A DNA stretch of 64,000 bases, taken from NCBI GenBank assembly GCA_000442015.1, contig KE561067.1:45741-109740 (forward strand), in the 5' to 3' direction. The position numbers and the translations under genes are program-made. This stretch comes from Rozella allomycis CSF55 (Eukaryota; Rozellomycota). Numbering within the stretch: the first letter of the stretch is position 1; each line of letters starts with the position of its first letter. This document shows, one piece after another, positions 11,346-21,152 of the stretch. The notes beneath the pieces were generated by a model. The model searched no databases. It was not told the origin of the DNA and saw nothing but the letters and a program-made list of their open reading frames with translations.

Positions 11346-12314
11346 ATGTCGATTTTTTCTTTTCTTTTCGCAGTTATATTTAGCTTTTGCTCAGGTACGA
11401 TGAGCCCTTCCGATGCCAATAAACTTTTGGCTTTGACAAATCAACACCGCGCATCTCTCGGGCTTAACGCCCTGCAGCTAGATTCCAAATTAACAGCTGC
11501 CGCTGAAGGACATTCCAATGCTCAAGCCCAAGCTAAAACTATGGGACATTTTGGTTTTGAGAATAGGATGGCTACCTGTGGCTTTCCAGGATCCGATTGG
11601 GCTGAAAACGTGGGAATGACACAAAGACGCCCAATCGATGTCGCTTTCATGCACCAAATGTGGTTAGATTCACCAGGACATCGGCGAAATATTGAAAAGG
11701 TTGGTCTCACACATGTAGGATTTGGGTTAGCAGCCAATCCCGATGGGGATTATTTGTTCTACACAGAATTCTTTTCTGCAATATCTTCAGGATCAAAGTA
11801 CAAGGGTACGCAACCTCAAGTTCAACAACCGTCAAGTTATCAAGGATCTCCATCAAATGGCCATCGTTCATTATACGACACTTCTACTGGCGCAGGCGCA
11901 CCTACAACGAAGAAAGGATGTAAGAACTCAATCAAATCAGGAGCAGGTATTCCTCAAATTCCAAATGCTTCAACTCAAAATACGTCAACTCCAAATACTT
12001 CAACTCCAAATACGTCAACGCCAAATACATCAACACAAAATACGGGAACACAATCCCCTGATGGAAATTCAGGAGATCAACATTCTGCGCCTTCTTTGGA
12101 GTCATTGATTAAAGACACTCTTGGCGATCTTATGAATGGAGATTATTCAAATTCGCAAACCCAAGATTCAAGCGATCCAAACGCACATCAAACCCAATAC
12201 TCCAAAAAGACATACAAGATTAATAATTCCGGTCAAGGAGGCCCTAATGTTACTGTGTACCAGTTCTTTATTATATCAAATGGTGGTAAAGACTCGGGAG
12301 AGGTGAAAAAGTAA
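11346..12314 (+). CDS. Secreted CAP/SCP-domain protein 1
   Basis: Signal peptide (SIFSFLFAVIFSFCSG) followed by a CAP domain (residues about 20-155): LLALTNQHRASLGL, TMGHFGFENRM, WAENVGM, SPGHRRNIEKVGLTHVG and YLFYTEFF. The His, Glu and His of the CAP cavity are in NQHR, AENV and PGHRRN. The C-terminal half is a low-complexity Ser/Asn/Gln region containing a five-residue repeat NTSTP (about five copies at 11980-12050). CAP proteins of fungi bind sterols or fatty acids and are exported; a host-interaction role is possible for a parasite but not shown. ATG 11346 is preferred over upstream frame extension because of TATA spacing and the signal peptide. Confidence 0.85.
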   Translation: MSIFSFLFAVIFSFCSGTMSPSDANKLLALTNQHRASLGLNALQLDSKLTAAAEGHSNAQAQAKTMGHFGFENRMATCGFPGSDWAENVGMTQRRPIDVAFMHQMWLDSPGHRRNIEKVGLTHVGFGLAANPDGDYLFYTEFFSAISSGSKYKGTQPQVQQPSSYQGSPSNGHRSLYDTSTGAGAPTTKKGCKNSIKSGAGIPQIPNASTQNTSTPNTSTPNTSTPNTSTQNTGTQSPDGNSGDQHSAPSLESLIKDTLGDLMNGDYSNSQTQDSSDPNAHQTQYSKKTYKINNSGQGGPNVTVYQFFIISNGGKDSGEVKK

Positions 12315-12416
12315 CAGTCAGTTCAATCAATAAAAAATAATTTTTGATCTTATAAAATTGATTTTTTATAATCATTTCTTTGATTCTCCATAGTTTTGAG
12401 CGGGAACAAAGCCACA

Positions 12417-15400
12417 ATGGTAAAGGTACTCAATGTAGCTGAAAAACCTTCTATGGCGAAAGCCATAGCAGATCATTTATCAAACCATCAATTTAGCACT
12501 GTATACTATAAGATAATAATATTTGTAGAGAAAAGGCGTAGACAAGTATTGCAACAATTTTGATTTTATTGTGTACCAGCAAAGAAACCAGATGCAGTGT
12601 GAGATGACAATGACGAGTGTTCTTGGACATGTAATGGAATATGCGTTTCCAGACGAGACGAAGAGTTGGACAGGCTATCCAGTTGAAAATATGTTTTCCA
12701 TACCGATAGTGAAAAAAGTTCATCCAGTAGAGGCATGATAGATTAATAATAGGACAAGGAGAGAATAAAGGTTAATTTGGAGAGGGAGAGTCGAAAAGCA
12801 GAGTGGCTAATTATTTGGACTGATTGTGACAGAGAAGGCGAGAATATTGGGATGGAAATTTCAGAAATATGCAGACGGGCGAATCCAAGACTATTAGTGT
12901 ATAGAGCCAGATTTTCTGTTGTCAATGGAAGGTTTGAATGATTTTGTTTGAAGAGTAGGGAGTTGAAGAATTCATTTGAGAATCTGTCGCAGATAGATGT
13001 GAATATGAGTATGGCGGTTGATACGAGACAAGAGCTTGATTTAAGGATTGGGGCTGCCTTTACGCGCCTTCAAACGATAAATTTACAAAGCAAATTTAAG
13101 AGTTTAGAAAAGACTGTGATATCGTATGGCCCATGCCAATTTCCAACGCTTGGATTTATTGTTGATCAGTATAGAAAAAATAAAGATTTTGTTTCTGAAT
13201 GTTTTTGGAGTTTGACGGCAACGTTGGAAAAGGAAAATAAGAATTGCGTTTGTTCATGGGCCAGGGGAAGCATATTTGATGAAAGAGTTGTTGAACTTTA
13301 TAAAACGATTTGCCAAAGAAGCCCGATAGCCAGAATAATGAAAGTGGATGAAAAGGCTACAAAGAAATAGTAATAGAGATGATTGAATGAAATAGTCGAC
13401 CCTTGCCATTGACAACTGTTGAATTTCAAAAGTTTGGCACGCGATATTTAAAGATGAGTTCGCACAAACTGATGAATGTAAGTTGATTCTATTTTATTGA
13501 AAGATTGCAGAGAAATTGTATAACAGGGGTATAATTAGTTATCCTAGAACAGAAACAGATGTATTTGAGAATGGAATTGATTTGAAGGGGTTGATTCAAA
13601 AACATTGCGATAACGAAATTTGGGGAAATTATTGCCAGGGTTTAATGCAGGGGTCATTTATGTTCCCAAGAAAAGGAAAACACAACGACAAGGCGCATCC
13701 CCCAATCCATCCAACGATGAATGTAAATAATTTGGAAGGAGAAGAATTTAAAGTTTATGAATTTATAACGAGAAGGTAAAATAGAATAATTGAATGGGAA
13801 AGATTTTTAGCTTGTTGCTCAAAGGATGCGTTAGGCGTTGAAACAAAAGTTGAAATAAAAATTGCTGATGAAACGTTTGCATGTTCGGGGCTTTTGATTA
13901 CGGAAAGAAATTATTTAGAAATTTACATTTATGATAAATGGAATGAAAATAGTTTACCAAAATTAATTGTTGGTGAAGAAATCAAAGCAAAAATTTCAAA
14001 AACGAATGGAAAGACTACTGCGCCACCATTGTTAACTGAAGGCGATTTGATTGGATTGATGGACAAGAATGGGATTGGCACTGATGCAACAATTCATGAT
14101 CACATTAAGAAAATTCAAGATAGAAATTATGCGAAAAAGACTTCAAAGGGTTTCATTCCAACGCCACTTGGTCTTTCTCTAGTTGAAGGCTACGACGCTT
14201 ACAATTTTGATCATTCTTTAACAAAGCCCCAATTAAGAGCTTTAATGGAATCTGAAATGAACAATGTTTGTCAAGGTTTAAAATCTAAAAATCAAGTTTT
14301 AGAACAGGGAATCAATTTATACTTTAATTTATTCATTAAAACTAAAAATTCTATCAATTTGTTATTGCAGGTAAAATGTTATGACTTTCTAAAAATAGGT
14401 ATGGCTTAGTGTTAATCTATTTTTAGAAAGTTTCAGAAAATTTGAATCAAGAAATTTCAGAAGATGACCACGTTGAGATAAATCGACATTCAAATTATGT
14501 TCAACCGTCAAACAATTCAAATTCAAATTATGTTCAACCGTCAAACTCAAATTCAAGTTCAAGTTATGTTCAACCGTCAAATTCTTTTTCTTCAAACACA
14601 TCAAATACTTTTTCTTCAAACTCTTCTAACTCNGTTCAACCGTCAAACAATTCAACTTCCAACTCATCAAACTCCTTTAACCCTTCAAACACATCAAACT
14701 CATATAACCCTTCAAATCCATCGCTGGAACAAAATACAAATTCCCCTCCTTGTAGCTGCGGTTTAAATTCATTTCTCTTCACAGTCAAAAAACAAGGCCC
14801 CAATCTTGGCAAAAAATTCTATTCTTGCTCAAAACCTCAAAATGAAAAATGCGATTTTTTTCAGTGGCTTGATCCTCCAATAGATCAGTCTGCGCCACAA
14901 AGATCTGTAGATGATTTTGGCTCTTCAATATCTTGTAACTGCAATAAAATAGTCCAATTAAAAACTGTCCAGAAATCTGGCCCAAATTATGGGAAAAAGT
15001 TTTATTCTTGTTCTACTTGCGATTTCTTTCTGTGGAGTCTCAACGACTCTTCCCACAGTCAATCCATTCAAGAGGCAATCAAATGCGATTGTGGGTTGGA
15101 ATCTGTTTCTTTCACGTGTCAAAAGCCTCCAAATAATGGAAGAAAATTTTTTAAATGTCCAAAACAAAGTGGAATGAAATGTTCGTTTTTTCAATGGGCT
15201 GATGAACATTCAACTACAAGGGTTGATCATAGTACAAGAGTTAATTACAATTCAAGAGATAGCAGCAATACATGGGATAACGCTAATACATGGGATAACA
15301 ACAATTCAAGGGTTAATCAATATAATTCAAGGTCTAATCATAATTCTTCTAATACAAATTCATATAATTCAAATGCAAACGTTGATTGCTTTCTTTGCAA

Positions 15401-15489
15401 ACGAGTAATCTTTTCGTATTTCATTTAATCTTTAGAAGGGACACTTTGCTAATAATTGTCCATCAAAGAAGAGAAGGCAAAATCATTAA
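12417..15489 (+). CDS. TOP3: DNA topoisomerase III (type IA)
   Basis: Type IA topoisomerase that decatenates recombination intermediates with Sgs1/BLM-type helicase and Rmi1. Toprim starts with VLNAEKPS-like VLNVAEKPSMAKAI and has WTDCDREGENIG. SYGPCQFPTLGF and the active-site segment RGIISYPRTETD (catalytic Tyr) follow, then KAHPPIHPT and GIGTDATIHDHI. After an Asn/Ser linker with NYVQPSNS repeats come three GRF zinc fingers (C-x-C ... G-x-K-F-Y-x-C ... C-x-F-F-x-W). The last 17 codons, reached by removing an intron at about 15406..15436, complete a CCHC knuckle, CFLCKRKGHFANNCP. At least seven short introns. An N at 14633 falls in the linker. Confidence 0.93.
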
Positions 15490-15608
15490 TTTATCATATA
15501 AACACATTTAAAACTCATTATATAATTAAATTCTATTGTTAAGGTATAAGACGCTATAACACTTCAATGGGATCTCGATCTCTTCAGCCTATATATATCA
15601 CCGATGTC

Positions 15609-15616
15609 TATAAATA
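15609..15616 (+). promoter_or_regulatory. TATA box of CAP gene 2
   Basis: TATAAATA, 43 bases before ATG 15660. Between it and the ATG, GAGAAGTCCCTGTTACATAT is shared nearly letter for letter with the region before CAP gene 3, so the promoter and 5' leader were copied together with the gene. Confidence 0.6.
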
Positions 15617-15659
15617 ACTATCTCGATATATTTAGACGAACGAGAAGTCCCTGTTACAT

Positions 15660-16220
15660 ATGTATCGTTGTATCTTTCTTTTGTTTTCTGCATTCGTATT
15701 TGACTATTGCTCAGCTACTATGAGCTCTGCCGACGCAAATAAGCTCTTGGCTTTGACAAATCAGCATCGTGCTTCCATCGGTTTAAATGCATTGCAATTA
15801 GATGGCAAATTAACCGCTGCCGCAGAAGGACATTCCATTGCTCAAGCTCAAACAAAAACTATGAGCCATAATGGGCTTGACAGTCGAATAGCAAACTGCG
15901 GGTTTCCAGGAATCGTTTGGGCTGAAAATGTTGGCATGTCAGAAAACAAGCCAATAAATGTCGCTGAAATGCATAAAGGCTGGTTGAATTCACCGAAACA
16001 TCGAGCAAATATTGAAAAGGCGGGTCTCACTCATGTAGGATTCGGTTTGGCTGCCAATGGAAATTTTTTGTACTATACTGAATTTTTTGGTGGAGTCGCG
16101 TCGGGTTCTAAATACAGTGGCACAAAACCACAAGGTCGACCATCAAACAGTCAAAGATCTTCTTCGACTGGTCGCCGCTCATTGTCCGATCAGTTAGCAA
16201 TCAACAGGTTCAAACGTTGA
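15660..16220 (+). CDS. Secreted CAP/SCP-domain protein 2, short form
   Basis: 186 residues. Signal peptide YRCIFLLFSAFVFDYC, then a CAP domain nearly identical to that of gene 3: NQHRASIGLNALQLDGK, WAENVGMSENKPINV, SPKHRANIEKAGLTHVG, FLYYTEFFGG. Unlike its two paralogues it lacks the long Gln/Asn/Ser tail and ends soon after the domain (GRRSLSDQLAINRFKR). Intronless, like the other two. Its 5' leader and TATA box match gene 3, so these two are the most recent duplicates. Confidence 0.85.
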   Translation: MYRCIFLLFSAFVFDYCSATMSSADANKLLALTNQHRASIGLNALQLDGKLTAAAEGHSIAQAQTKTMSHNGLDSRIANCGFPGIVWAENVGMSENKPINVAEMHKGWLNSPKHRANIEKAGLTHVGFGLAANGNFLYYTEFFGGVASGSKYSGTKPQGRPSNSQRSSSTGRRSLSDQLAINRFKR

Positions 16221-16330
16221 TCACTGTATCTGGATGGGTTATTTCTCTCCATCAAAGAAGAGATGTAATATATAATAAACCCTTTTAAATGTCAATCAAT
16301 AGTTAAAAGTTGTAATAACCGCGGTTTCGT

Positions 16331-16564
16331 TTATTTTCGTAAAAAATGATATATTGCGTCCAACGTGTCATGAAATATGCTCTGAACTCTATATAATTTT
16401 GGATCCAGCCTGGGTTTAGGGAGTTCATTGAGTGATGAATCTTCCAGTTCGAGATTGTCATGTATGATGTTCTTGGGACCACTTTGATAAATGTAGCAGC
16501 CAAATAAAATGTAGCCTGCTTCAATTGATCTAAACATTCTGCCAATTGAATACATTTTTATCAT
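16331..16564 (-). CDS. Possible small protein between two CAP genes
   Basis: 77 codons from ATG with no intron: MIKMYSIGRMFRSIEAGYI near the start and PKPRLDPKLYRVQSIFH near the end. Composition looks protein-like and the rest of 16221-16621 is otherwise empty apart from the CAP 3 promoter. A second minus-strand frame overlaps it in another register, so this could be chance. No family recognised. Confidence 0.3.
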   Translation of the reverse strand: MIKMYSIGRMFRSIEAGYILFGCYIYQSGPKNIIHDNLELEDSSLNELPKPRLDPKLYRVQSIFHDTLDAIYHFLRK

Positions 16565-16571
16565 CTTTGTC

Positions 16572-16579
16572 TATAAATA
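16572..16579 (+). promoter_or_regulatory. TATA box of CAP gene 3
   Basis: TATAAATA, 42 bases before ATG 16622. The spacing matches genes 1 and 2 only if ATG 16622 is used, which argues against the in-frame ATG at 16598. Confidence 0.6.
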
Positions 16580-16621
16580 GCATCGTACGTTATATCCATG
16601 CAGGAGAAGTCCCTGTTTCAT

Positions 16622-17695
16622 ATGTATCGTTGTATATTTCTTTTTTGTGTATTTGTATTTAAATATTGCTCAGCTACTATGAGCTCTGCCGACGCTAATA
16701 AACTCTTGGCTTTGACAAATCAACATCGCGCGTCAATAGGCTTAAATGCGCTGCAGCTGGATAGCAAATTAACCGCTGCTGCAGAAGGACATTCAGTTAC
16801 TCAAGCTCAAACAAAAACTATGAGCCACAATGGGTTTGACAATCGAGTCGCAACGTGTGGGTTTCCAGGAAAAGTATGGGCTGAAAACGTGGGTATGACA
16901 GAAAATAAGCCGATAAATGTCGCTGAAATGCATCAAGGCTGGCTGAATTCACCGAAGCATCGCGAAAATATTGAAAAGGTGGGCCTCACTCATGTGGGAT
17001 TTGGTTTGGCTGCCAACGGAAATTTATTGTATTATACACAATTTTTTGGTGGAACTTCATCAGGGTCGAACTACAGTGGAGCAAAACCACAAAGTCAGCA
17101 ACCATCAAGTTATCAAGGATCTCCTTCAAATGGTCATCGTGCCCTGTCTGATAATTTCGCAGGCAATAATGGCGGGTCTGCGGCTAATAATTCGCCCGCA
17201 TTTAATAGTGAACCTACTGGCAATAACATGCCGACTAATAGTGGCGATAACATACCAATGAAGGGTATCAGACCTAAGCAATCAAAGTCGCGTGGAAGTG
17301 GCATTCCTCAAGTCCAAAATCAAAATGTACCGAATAGTTCGGAGGAAAATGTTCCATCTTTTCAAGGAAATTCAAGTGGAAATCAAGCTATGCCTTCTAT
17401 GCCTTCTATGGATGCCTTTTTCGGAAACATATTTGGTGGACTTATGAACGGACAACAGCCAAATTCTCAAACTCAGTATTCCAGTGATCCAAACGCTCAC
17501 CAAACCCAATATTCAAGCGATCCAAACACCAAACAAACCCAATCAAAAGGAAATGGTTCACCGACATCCGGTTCTCAACCATTTAATTTACCAGGACCAA
17601 ACAACTTACAATCTAATTGCGCCAAGGGTGCACCTTCCAATGGANTAAACTTTAACTCTTTTAGAGAAAATATTTTATTTCAGTTTTTTGACTAG
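16622..17695 (+). CDS. Secreted CAP/SCP-domain protein 3, long form
   Basis: Signal peptide YRCIFLFCVFVFKYCSA, CAP domain (NQHRASIGLNALQLDSK, WAENVGMTENKPINV, SPKHRENIEKVGLTHVG, LLYYTQFFGG), then a 190-residue low-complexity tail rich in Asn, Gln, Ser and Pro with tandem QTQYSSDPNAHQ units. The tail resembles gene 1 (shared QPSSYQGSPSNGHR block). ATG 16622 was chosen by TATA spacing and signal peptide position. An N at 17645 lies 51 bases before the stop, so the last 16 residues and the true C-terminus are uncertain. Confidence 0.8.
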   Translation: MYRCIFLFCVFVFKYCSATMSSADANKLLALTNQHRASIGLNALQLDSKLTAAAEGHSVTQAQTKTMSHNGFDNRVATCGFPGKVWAENVGMTENKPINVAEMHQGWLNSPKHRENIEKVGLTHVGFGLAANGNLLYYTQFFGGTSSGSNYSGAKPQSQQPSSYQGSPSNGHRALSDNFAGNNGGSAANNSPAFNSEPTGNNMPTNSGDNIPMKGIRPKQSKSRGSGIPQVQNQNVPNSSEENVPSFQGNSSGNQAMPSMPSMDAFFGNIFGGLMNGQQPNSQTQYSSDPNAHQTQYSSDPNTKQTQSKGNGSPTSGSQPFNLPGPNNLQSNCAKGAPSNGXNFNSFRENILFQFFD

Positions 17696-17732
17696 CTCGA
17701 CTAATACCACCTTATTATCCGGGGACTTTAAA

Positions 17733-19149
17733 TCAAGTGATATTTGAATTTACAACTAGGGAGAGCTCAATAATAATATATATAAACTCGACCACCAAGC
17801 ACGCTTTACAATCATTGTTGGAATATACTATTATTTTTTCAAAAGCTTCACGATAATTTTCAAATGCTTCTGCGGACACCTGTTCTTATAAATATCTTAA
17901 AAGTTACAATCAAAGGGTACCTGAGCAATAAATTAACCGAAGCAAGTCTCGCTAGTCTACCCAAAGAGAGATCAGTGATAGCCAAAGCCGTCATAAATTC
18001 GAAAATCAAGCTAGCCTCTTCGAATGTAATTCTTTCAATTTTACTCAAATGAAACAGAAATTCCAAATCGATATTGTCGTATCCATTTAAAATCAGCTGC
18101 CGTGAAAAGTTTAGAATACAACTTTACTGTATAAAAGGATCTAACAAAACTGAAATGGAAAGATTGGAATGCGTAACAAGTGTAAGAATCATTCTGATTA
18201 ACACATTACGCAAGATATCGCTCTTATGATATTCCACTAATGAAAATATTAAATGCTTGTAGCACTGAACTGCAAACAGAGGCTTGTTATGAAGCAAAGT
18301 CTCGCATAAATCAGAAAGATATAGAAAGGAAAGCATTTTATCACCGACCGATTTTTGGCCTCGAAGCTGCATCAATGAAAACTATGATACATACTCTAAG
18401 AATTCTATTAATTAGAATGTTGAATTGTTCTTCTGTTACAGAGAGATGTAGAATCATTTGATATGCCAAGAAACTCTTTTCATCGAGGCTAGATTCTTAT
18501 TCACTTCAGGCCTTATTGTTACTCGAAGAAAATTCAATGATGTTTAAAACATTTTGTTGAAAAAAATTAACGAGTTCAATATCGTCATTGTTCACTTCAA
18601 ATAGTATATGTTGTCTTACCTGTGCTAATTCAACAAAGGCGTACTCATCATTTTGTAGAATTTTTAAGAAATAGTTCAACATATTTGAGTTATAGGTATC
18701 TGATCTATAGATTGCTATTAGTAAAGAGCTCAATGTCTTATATTTGATCCTCTTTTCATAATCCGTGATTTGGGGGATATAGATATCCTGGATCCTCATT
18801 TATTTCTATCTTCCGATTTACCATGTTTTTATGTATTCATCATTAAAATTCTGTGATTTAAGTAGTTTTAGGATAACCTGATGGGTCAAATGCAATATTT
18901 CATCATTTTTGTTGTCTTGTGTAATGGAGGATAATATCGTTAAGGAATCTATTCTGTCTTGAATCGTTTCTTTATTAAAAAATGTAAGTAGATCGTCTGA
19001 CTCGAGAATAAGATTTAGCCATTTTGAAAGTTTATCTATAAATTAGCTGGCGAAAATCTACCACAATCATTTGATAAGTCACTAATTTCTTTAACCTTAC
19101 TCACTTTTAAAGCGGTTCTATTTAAATACTGCTTGCTGGTTTTTGTCAT
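17733..19149 (-). CDS. Large helical (HEAT/ARM-like) protein, unrecognised
   Basis: Starts at ATG 19149 (MTKTSKQYLNRTALK) and continues through about seven exons joined by introns of 26-31 nt; for example a 27-nt intron near 18806 joins NDEYIKTW to IQDIYIPQITDYEK, and another near 18513 joins EFSS to KSSLDEKSFLAYQM. The product, about 400 residues, is almost entirely amphipathic helix (SLLIAIYRSD, LFAVQCYKHLIFSL, FLFHLSKIERITF, LLLRYPLIVSAEAFEN). No catalytic motif or signal peptide. I do not recognise the family; a solenoid scaffold is the best description. Confidence 0.55.
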
Positions 19150-19256
19150 AATGTTGTGAGGTAGTTAGTTACCATTTACTATCAAAGCATGAATGAAGAA
19201 GAATCTTTTTCTACAAAAAAGTAAAAACTTTATTCTTTATTTTTAAAATGTTGTTC

Positions 19257-19706
19257 TCACAAAATCTTACAGGAAATGTAGATTATTGAATAAAGAAGAA
19301 GAGTAGGAAGAAATGTTTTTACAACTGACAATTTGTCAATAAAGGTACCAAAGAAAAACATCTTCAACGCTATTTTCAAGACATCAATAAATCCTAATTC
19401 TTTGCCATTAATTGCATACAAAACATGATGGTGACAGTTGCACGTAATCAAGTTGTGCATTCTAGATCCGAAAATCTGGTTGCTAATTTCTATGTTGGAA
19501 TCCCACTCAGTTTCTTCATTTTTTTCTATGTGATATTGTAGGTAGCGAGTAGGCGCCCCGAATGCTAAATTCCCTCTCCCGATATGAAAGGGGCCTGCAA
19601 AGTCAAATACAGTTCCGGTCGAGTCGGTAATTCCAACATGACCTATAACTGGCAACATGTAAGTTAATATTGGTATAGGTGTCCATACGATACAAAAAGG
19701 CCTCAT
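19257..19706 (-). CDS. TMEM222/RTE1 (DUF778) family membrane protein
   Basis: 149 residues from ATG 19706. Family signatures: PFCIVWTPIPILTY, IGHVGITDSTG, DFAGPFHIGRG, AFGAPTRYLQ and HNLITCNCHHHVLYAIN (Cys/His cluster), then two C-terminal hydrophobic segments. In plants the RTE1 member promotes ethylene-receptor signalling; the general role is unknown. The frame is open beyond 19706 to 19874 but that part overlaps the divergent RMT2 gene, whose ATG is 45 bp away, so the shorter start is preferred. Confidence 0.75.
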   Translation of the reverse strand: MRPFCIVWTPIPILTYMLPVIGHVGITDSTGTVFDFAGPFHIGRGNLAFGAPTRYLQYHIEKNEETEWDSNIEISNQIFGSRMHNLITCNCHHHVLYAINGKELGFIDVLKIALKMFFFGTFIDKLSVVKTFLPTLLLYSIIYISCKIL

Positions 19707-19751
19707 CAAGCTTTTATCTTCTTTTACGTAGTTTTGGACCCTTGCTATAAA

Positions 19752-20819
19752 ATGACTGAAGATATTATTGCACATATTTCTGAGACAGGACCGAAACTTG
19801 TTTGTTTGATTGAAAAAAATAGTGAAATTGAAGAGATAAAAGACTTTTTGGAGAAACATCCTGAATCTGTTCACTACAGGTTACCAGAGACTTTGGATTC
19901 ACCTCTGCACATCGCCGTAAGACAAGGTTCACTTGCGGTAGTTAAATCTTTAATAGAATATGGGCATATTTGGAATGAAGTGAACAAAGATAAAATCTCT
20001 GCCGGTGAATTAGCTGAAAAGGATTCCGATATTTACGAATACTTGTTGAATGAAGGATGTCGATGCGAAATGATATTAAACTTGCTAGAGCGTAAAAACA
20101 CGGAATTTGAAAATGAATACGGAGAATCTGATAATTTGACTGTGCAGTACTTGTCTAATGATATTACGTATTCTGATGGAAAATTGCTGGACTCGGAAAA
20201 GAATGCAGTGATGATGGCTTGGGAAGCGCCTTTAATGAAGCGGCACGCTGAAATTTTGGTTCCAAGAGAAAATGAGGTTCATGTGCTTAACATTGGATTT
20301 GGATTGGGAATCATCGATTCATATATTCAGCAAAGAAATCCCAAATCTCACACGATAATTGAAGCTCATCCAAAAGTATTGGAGTATATGAAAAACAATG
20401 GTTGGTATGAAAAAGAAAACGTTAGAATTCTGGAGGGAACTTGGCAAGATTGTTTGCCTAAAATAATGAATGAAAATTACGAATTTTGCAATTTATTTGA
20501 TTCAATATTTTTTGATACTTTTTCAGAGAACTATCAAGCGCTGTACAAATTTCATTCGTTTTTACCACAGATTCTTAAGGAGGGTGGCACCTACACTTTC
20601 TTTAACGGATTGGGTGGCACGAACCAATTTTTCTACAGTGTGTATTCCAGAATAGTTGATATGGACTTGGCTCAACTTGGTTTTAAAGTGGAATTCGAAA
20701 ATATTTCAATGAATGACCTTGGAGATGACATTTGGCAAGACACTAGGCGCGAGTATTGGTCATTACCTGTTTATATGCTGCCTATTTGCATTTTAGAATC
20801 AATGTGGGAAGAAGAATAA
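19752..20819 (+). CDS. RMT2: Protein arginine N5-methyltransferase RMT2
   Basis: 355 residues, intronless. N-terminal ankyrin repeats (DSPLHIAVRQGSLAVVKSLI) precede an SAM-dependent methyltransferase domain: VLNIGFGLGIIDSYI (motif I), HTIIEAHPKVLEYM (motif II acidic loop), DSIFFDTF (motif IV) and GGTYTFFNGLG. The ankyrin-methyltransferase order is specific to RMT2 (GAMT-related), which methylates the delta nitrogen of arginine in ribosomal protein L12 in yeast. An upstream TTG at 19734 is in frame, but ATG 19752 is the natural start. Confidence 0.9.
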   Translation: MTEDIIAHISETGPKLVCLIEKNSEIEEIKDFLEKHPESVHYRLPETLDSPLHIAVRQGSLAVVKSLIEYGHIWNEVNKDKISAGELAEKDSDIYEYLLNEGCRCEMILNLLERKNTEFENEYGESDNLTVQYLSNDITYSDGKLLDSEKNAVMMAWEAPLMKRHAEILVPRENEVHVLNIGFGLGIIDSYIQQRNPKSHTIIEAHPKVLEYMKNNGWYEKENVRILEGTWQDCLPKIMNENYEFCNLFDSIFFDTFSENYQALYKFHSFLPQILKEGGTYTFFNGLGGTNQFFYSVYSRIVDMDLAQLGFKVEFENISMNDLGDDIWQDTRREYWSLPVYMLPICILESMWEEE

Positions 20820-21063
20820 ATGCATTTATAATAAAAGAATTTATCTTATATTTAATATTCATTCTATTTTGGTAAGCATTTGAATAGAATATTGCGCCTG
20901 CTTGAGTTGACTTTAATGCATTTACTTGAACAATTTCTTCTTCAATGCTATCAACAATCAAGTTGATGTCAGTTTCATTCTGTGAAACAGGATCATACAG
21001 GGATTGGACCAAGTAGTCCATTCGTGATGTGTTCAACAAGTAACACTGTCGGTGAGATAGCAT
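20782..21063 (-). CDS. Small helical protein, unrecognised
   Basis: 93 residues from ATG 21063 (MLSHRQCYLLNTSRMDYLVQ), with the acidic helix NLIVDSIEEEIVQVNALK. The frame stops at 20782, inside the last 38 bases of RMT2 on the other strand, so either the genes overlap tail to tail or a short 3' intron removes the end. Small size and heptad-like spacing recall small kinetochore or BLOC-type subunits, but no family can be named. Confidence 0.4.
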   Translation of the reverse strand: MLSHRQCYLLNTSRMDYLVQSLYDPVSQNETDINLIVDSIEEEIVQVNALKSTQAGAIFYSNAYQNRMNIKYKINSFIINAFILLPTLILKCK

Positions 21064-21152
21064 GTTCTTAAAGTTTGAACTTATCACTTTGATTTTTATA
21101 AATTACATTAAAGCCTCGGGTGGTTTGTCCCTTTTGTTGATCGTCATCTAGT

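Noticed and set aside
14389-14619. Minus-strand repeat protein with VEHNLNL units
   Set aside because: It is the antisense reading of the Asn/Ser linker repeats of TOP3.
16598-16621. Upstream ATG for CAP gene 3
   Set aside because: It adds eight residues before the signal peptide and breaks the TATA-to-ATG spacing shared by the paralogues.
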